Shown: positions 40,025 through 43,382 of the stretch, piece by piece
Layout of the letters: every line of letters begins with the position of its first letter
How positions within the stretch are numbered: the first letter of the stretch is position 1
Source of the DNA: Candidatus Woesearchaeota archaeon CG10_big_fil_rev_8_21_14_0_10_37_12
GTDB lineage: Archaea; Nanobdellota; Nanobdellia; Woesearchaeales; ARS49
Assembly: GCA_002762795.1 (NCBI GenBank)
Contig: PCYA01000012.1
Location: 121,934 to 165,315, forward strand
Direction: 5' to 3'
DNA length: 43,382 nucleotides
Translations under genes and position numbers: made by a program
Notes under the pieces: model-generated
The model's input: the letters and a program-made list of their open reading frames with translations, nothing else
Told to the model about the DNA's origin: nothing
The model's database searches: none

Positions 40025-41399
40025 CTTCACAACAGACGTTGTTATAGGACTCGAGATTCATGTACAACTTAACACAACCACTGGATTATTTTGCGGATGC
40101 CCAATTAAACCTGCAGAACCAAACACTGCAACCTGCCCTATTTGCTTAGGACATCCCGGAGCAAAACCATTAGTAAACGAAAAAGCATTAGAATACGGAG
40201 CAAAAGTAGCCTTAGCATTAGGATGCAAAATAGCACCAACAATAACCTTCTCACGAAAAACATACTTTTACCCAGACCTTGCAAAAAACTTCCAAATAAC
40301 ACAATTTGAATTGCCTCTCGGAAACAACGGACACCTCGTTCTGGATGATGGAACTATCGTACGAATTGAACGCGCACACTTAGAAGAAGATCCAGGCAGC
40401 ATTATCAGAGAAACAGAGTCAGTCTTAGTGGATTACAACAGAAGCGGAGTGCCACTGTGCGAAATCGTAACAGGACCAGACATGCACAGCCCAGAACAAG
40501 CAAGAGAATTCATGAAAAAATTATTGAACATTCTAGGATATTTAGGAGTTTATGATCCAAACACAGGAATCGTCAAAGCAGACGCAAACGTAAGCATAAA
40601 AGAAAAAAATTACACGCGAGTCGAAGTGAAAAACATCACAGGATTCAAAGAAATAGAACGTGCATTACAGTACGAAATACAACGACAAAAAAGCCAAGAC
40701 GTAAAATTAGAAACAAGAGGATGGGATTCGGAAAAAGGAATCACACACTTTATGCGAAACAAAGAAACAGAAGCAGACTACGGATACATAGTCGAACCAG
40801 ACCTACCAATATTTGAAATATCACAAGACTGGATACGATCAATACAAGCAAGCATCCCAGAATTAGGAGAACAAAGAGCAGCAAGATGGGTAAAAGACTG
40901 GAAAATAGATGAAACAGACGCAAAAATAATTGCGAACAATCTGGATGTTGCAGATTTGTTTGAGAAAGTTGCAAAAAAAAGCAAGCCTATTATTGTCTCT
41001 CGTTGGTTTAGAAGAGATATTCTGAGACAATTGAACGAGTCAAAATTAGAATTAAATGATACAAAATTCAATGAAAATAATTTAGCAGAAACAATTAACT
41101 TAGTTGATACTGGTGGAGCAACTCAGCAAGTAGGATCTAATATTATACAACTTCTTACTCTTCAAGATATTTCTCCAGGAGATTATGTGATAGAAACCGG
41201 TCTTCAACAAATATCTGACTCTAATGAGTTAAAAAAATTGTGCGTTGAAACAATAACAGAACACCCAAAAGCAGTAGAAGATTACAAAAAAGGAGAAGAA
41301 AATTCTTTGCAATTCTTAGTCGGACAAATAATGCGAAAAACAAAAGGAACAGCAAACGCGCAGAAAGTCAAGGAATTGTTTGAAGGATTGCTTAAATGA
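40017..41399 (+). CDS. gatB: GatB subunit, kinase and tRNA-binding
   Basis: This 460-residue GatB (start 40017, MNNFTTDVVIGLEIHVQL) has the GatB cysteines (CGCP and CPICLGHPG) at a zinc-like site, the kinase core (FYPDLAKNFQITQ, LEEDPGS) and the C-terminal helical YqeY-like tail (VGQIMRKTKGTANAQKVKELF). It activates Asp- or Glu-tRNA and transfers ammonia. It is shorter than the archaeal-specific GatE. Confidence 0.95.
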   Translation: MNNFTTDVVIGLEIHVQLNTTTGLFCGCPIKPAEPNTATCPICLGHPGAKPLVNEKALEYGAKVALALGCKIAPTITFSRKTYFYPDLAKNFQITQFELPLGNNGHLVLDDGTIVRIERAHLEEDPGSIIRETESVLVDYNRSGVPLCEIVTGPDMHSPEQAREFMKKLLNILGYLGVYDPNTGIVKADANVSIKEKNYTRVEVKNITGFKEIERALQYEIQRQKSQDVKLETRGWDSEKGITHFMRNKETEADYGYIVEPDLPIFEISQDWIRSIQASIPELGEQRAARWVKDWKIDETDAKIIANNLDVADLFEKVAKKSKPIIVSRWFRRDILRQLNESKLELNDTKFNENNLAETINLVDTGGATQQVGSNIIQLLTLQDISPGDYVIETGLQQISDSNELKKLCVETITEHPKAVEDYKKGEENSLQFLVGQIMRKTKGTANAQKVKELFEGLLK

Positions 41400-41596
41400 T
41401 CAACGAAAACAAAAAAGTACAAATAACCTACACAAATTACAAAGGAGAAACTTCTCAACGAAACATTATTCCACTGCGCTTAATCTTTTCTTCAAATGAA
41501 TGGCACAAAGAAGAACAATGGCTGCTTGAAGCATACGACTTAGTTAAACAAGCAAACAGAACATTTTCATGCAAGGATATTAGAGAATGGGACTGA
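41396..41596 (+). CDS. small WYL-like domain protein, 66 aa
   Basis: The pattern QITYTNYKGETSQRNIIPLRL then QWLLEAYDLVKQANRTFSCKDI resembles the core of WYL domains (Y-x-G...R-x-I-x-P-L, W-x-L-x-A-Y-D, R-x-F-x-x-x-x-I), which bind ligands or nucleic acids. No DNA-binding domain is attached. It overlaps the end of gatB by 4 nt (ATGA), so it is translationally coupled to gatCAB. Confidence 0.5.
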   Translation: MINENKKVQITYTNYKGETSQRNIIPLRLIFSSNEWHKEEQWLLEAYDLVKQANRTFSCKDIREWD

Positions 41597-41606
41597 AATT
41601 ATTTCT

Positions 41607-42329
41607 TTATTTTTCTCCGATTTTCCATAAATGATCAAAAAAATTAATGTATGCTCTTGCTATGCTTTCCGAAACAATAATAACTCCCGTAGGATCATTT
41701 CCTGACCAAGAAATGATTACTGTTTTATTGTTGACCATCATCATATTTGGTGGAAGCGGATAGTCAACATATCTTTTTTTAACTATTGAATCTTTTGATG
41801 GAGCATATCTTGTCTTTTCGTGAAATAAACCTCTAATCTGAATTTTTTTTTCTTTGAATAATTTTTTTGTTAAACTAAAAACATGTTTTCTTGCAAGGTT
41901 ATATTCTTTAGGATCCTGTACAGCAAATGTACGACACACATCACCTTTTTTTGTATCTCTTAAAAGCTCAGAGGTGATATTTTTTATCCCCTTGTATGTT
42001 TTATATAATTCAACAGACTCTTCTTCTTTTTTTTGTTGTCTTATTTTAAGCTCAGGCAACAACCTGATATACTCTGCCTTTTTCAAGTCAATATAATCAA
42101 GAATGACCTCAGGATTTGCAGCTTTGTAATACTTAATGTTTCCCTTTCGAATATGGGATATTAAACCTTTGTTGATTAACGAATTTATTGCGTTATAAAC
42201 TGATGAACTTTGAAGTCCTGTCAGTTCAATTATCTTGCCAGCTTTTGTTTCTCCAAGCTCTAATGTACGGATGAACACTTTGATCTCTATAAACGACAAA
42301 CCAATACTTTCCAGAACTGATAAATCCAT
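41607..42329 (-). CDS. TrmB-family transcriptional regulator
   Basis: The start at ATG 42329 (MDLSVLESIGLSFIEIKVFI) is about 26 nt after a TATA box (TTTTATATATTG, 42349-42360 on the minus strand). The upstream ATG at 42341 would be only 14 nt from it. A TrmB winged helix (GLSFIEIKVFIRTLELG...SVYNAINSLINKGLISH) and an effector-like domain follow. No binding protein is adjacent, so its target is unknown. Confidence 0.75.
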   Translation of the reverse strand: MDLSVLESIGLSFIEIKVFIRTLELGETKAGKIIELTGLQSSSVYNAINSLINKGLISHIRKGNIKYYKAANPEVILDYIDLKKAEYIRLLPELKIRQQKKEEESVELYKTYKGIKNITSELLRDTKKGDVCRTFAVQDPKEYNLARKHVFSLTKKLFKEKKIQIRGLFHEKTRYAPSKDSIVKKRYVDYPLPPNMMMVNNKTVIISWSGNDPTGVIIVSESIARAYINFFDHLWKIGEK

Positions 42330-42418
42330 AGTAAAAAACATTGTTTATCAATATATAAAAGTTACTCTCCATTTCTGGTGAGCATTTTTTTAAGTATTCT
42401 TCTGTGAATAGAAAGCGT

Positions 42419-42934
42419 ATGACAAATTTACTTGAAAACGCAAAAAAATTTGCAGGAAAATTTCATAAGGGACAGTACAGAAAGGATGGAGTAACACCAT
42501 ACATTACGCACCCTGCAGCTGTTGCCCACATACTTGAACAAACAGGGGTTACAGATCAAGAGATTCTTGCTGCAGCATGGCTGCACGATGTTGTAGAAGA
42601 TACTTCTGCAACCCTTGAAGATATTCTTAACTCATTCACGCAACGAGTAGCAGGGATAGTAGAAGTCCTCACAAGAAACTGCGACAGAGAAACGTATAAA
42701 ACAAGAATTCTCAATGCAGGATATGATGCGCAATTAGTGAAAATTGCAGACATGGTACACAACTGTTCAGACATCGCAAAAGACTATTCTCAACTTCCTA
42801 GAACAATGGTCGAGACAAAAATCAAAGACTGCGAAGCAATTTACTTAATACTCGCGGAACGAGTCAGCAAACATCTCTATCACCAGTTACGCACAAGCTA
42901 CGAAAGAGTGAAAGATCGGGTGATGGAGGAATAA
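42419..42934 (+). CDS. HD-domain protein, MESH1/SpoT-hydrolase-like
   Basis: This 171-residue domain from ATG 42419 (TATA about 28 nt upstream) contains the hydrolase motifs of the RelA/SpoT family: FHKGQYRKDGVTPYITHP (His31), AAWLHDVVEDT (His56, Asp57) and VKIADMVHN. Such small HD enzymes hydrolyse (p)ppGpp or NADPH. No synthetase domain is present. A GTG 15 nt further upstream is a less likely start. Confidence 0.75.
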   Translation: MTNLLENAKKFAGKFHKGQYRKDGVTPYITHPAAVAHILEQTGVTDQEILAAAWLHDVVEDTSATLEDILNSFTQRVAGIVEVLTRNCDRETYKTRILNAGYDAQLVKIADMVHNCSDIAKDYSQLPRTMVETKIKDCEAIYLILAERVSKHLYHQLRTSYERVKDRVMEE

Positions 42935-42977
42935 CATGGAAACGGATACAAAAAAGGAAACAAAAAAAGTTTGATAT

Positions 42978-43304
42978 ATGAGTTGGGAAGAATCTGAGGA
43001 GGACTGGGGAGTACGTCCAGATGGCTCTTCATTACATTTGTCTCAAAATGATTATCATAGATATATCAAAGAATACTGGCGTAAAATGCCAGATGATGTA
43101 CCTTGCGAATACTCAAGACCTGCAGGAAGCTTGTGTGAAGCACAAGTAACTGATTCACTTTATCAAAGAATCCTCGATAAAAGCAGAGAATACCCGTATG
43201 GACTAAGAGTTTTTGATGAGAGACAACTTGAAGGACAAATAATGCTTGGTAAACAACGATCGGGATGGATGAAATTGGGTGGAGATTTAAGTGGAAGACT
43301 TTAA
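42978..43304 (+). CDS. hypothetical protein, 108 aa
   Basis: An acidic, Trp-rich protein (MSWEESEEDWGVRPDGS), soluble, with no family recognised. It follows the HD-domain gene on the same strand. A 12-codon ORF with GGAGG (METDTKKETKKV, about 42936-42974) lies just before it. Codon use looks like the neighbours. Confidence 0.5.
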   Translation: MSWEESEEDWGVRPDGSSLHLSQNDYHRYIKEYWRKMPDDVPCEYSRPAGSLCEAQVTDSLYQRILDKSREYPYGLRVFDERQLEGQIMLGKQRSGWMKLGGDLSGRL

Positions 43305-43329
43305 ACGCTAAAAATTCCACCATTCCGAT

Positions 43330-43378
43330 GAAAATCAAAGATTTTCAGCGTGCAGCGAAAAATACATTTTTCGCGCAC
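43330..43378. repeat. two consecutive hairpins at window end
   Basis: GAAAATC-AAA-GATTTTC (43330-43346) is followed by GTGC-A-GCGAAAAAT/ATTTTTCGC-GCAC (43350-43378), a 13-bp stem with one bulged A. Their paired layout recalls the double palindrome at 14120-14284. It may be a terminator or a REP-like repeat cut by the window edge. Confidence 0.5.
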
Positions 43379-43382
43379 AGAA

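Noticed and set aside
42936-42974. Twelve-codon ORF METDTKKETKKV before the last gene
   Set aside because: Although it has a ribosome-binding site, it is very short, low-complexity and out of frame with the next gene. It may just be a spacer.
1-43382. CRISPR array
   Set aside because: No regularly spaced repeats of 24-40 bp are visible. The repeats found are two or three isolated copies of structured or duplicated elements.

Overview
The window comes from an AT-rich archaeon, most likely a DPANN lineage of the Woesearchaeota/Pacearchaeota type. This is inferred from TATA boxes lying 24-32 nt before many start codons (leaderless mRNAs), TrmB-family and AbrB/PhoU-type regulators, an archaeal-type GlyRS, a translin homologue, an archaellum/pilus-type ATPase with its membrane partner, and GatCAB beside a bacterial-type AspRS. 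No rRNA, no mobile-element transposase and no CRISPR array is visible.

Region 1-12.1 kb holds a duplicated module. An AbrB-PhoU regulator faces a large membrane-anchored protein with a phosphotransferase (APH/choline-kinase-like) fold, once at 188-3529 and again at 8980-12021. Between the copies lie a 50-codon AbrB-like gene, a VapBC pair, two unrecognised genes surrounded by gene fragments, and a tandem pair of LivK-like lipoproteins. The second AbrB-PhoU gene has a roughly 200-nt leader that folds into a multi-branched structure followed by a hairpin ending just before the start codon, like an aptamer plus expression platform.

Region 12.1-17.7 kb has an MNT-HEPN pair and three more LivK-like lipoproteins, one of them divergent from a TrmB-family regulator. 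A sixth lipoprotein, also divergent from a TrmB gene, is at 34.6 kb. No permease or ATPase of a Liv transporter is in the window, so all six binding proteins are orphans here.

Region 17.7-22.9 kb carries glyS, a nitrilase-family amidohydrolase, a winged-helix protein, a RelBE-like pair, a single-OB-fold protein, a C39-like cysteine protease, tRNA-Phe(GAA) and a 19-codon stub of a HAM1/RdgB gene directly after the tRNA.

Region 22.9-32.7 kb looks like a surface-appendage or secretion locus. It has a T2SSF/FlaJ-like membrane platform, a T2SSE/FlaI-like ATPase, a FlaC-like coiled-coil protein, a cysteine-rich secreted membrane-anchored protein, a proline/glutamine-rich coiled-coil protein and an operon of four small multi-pass membrane proteins, three of which look paralogous. 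A translin homologue follows.

Region 32.7-43.4 kb holds a nicotianamine-synthase-like gene divergent from a Fur-family regulator with overlapping palindromic operators and a shared symmetrical TATA box, a TrmB/lipoprotein pair, a second VapBC, aspS-gatC-gatA-gatB (transamidation route to Asn-tRNA and/or Gln-tRNA), a WYL-like small protein, a third TrmB regulator and an HD-domain (p)ppGpp-hydrolase-like protein.

The most striking unexplained signal is a repeated structured element, complete at about 3770-3904 and 28960-29094 and truncated at 1-34. It has two hairpins, a conserved loop motif TCGACGRTAAAA and a compensatory base change. It is probably a small non-coding RNA family with its own promoters.
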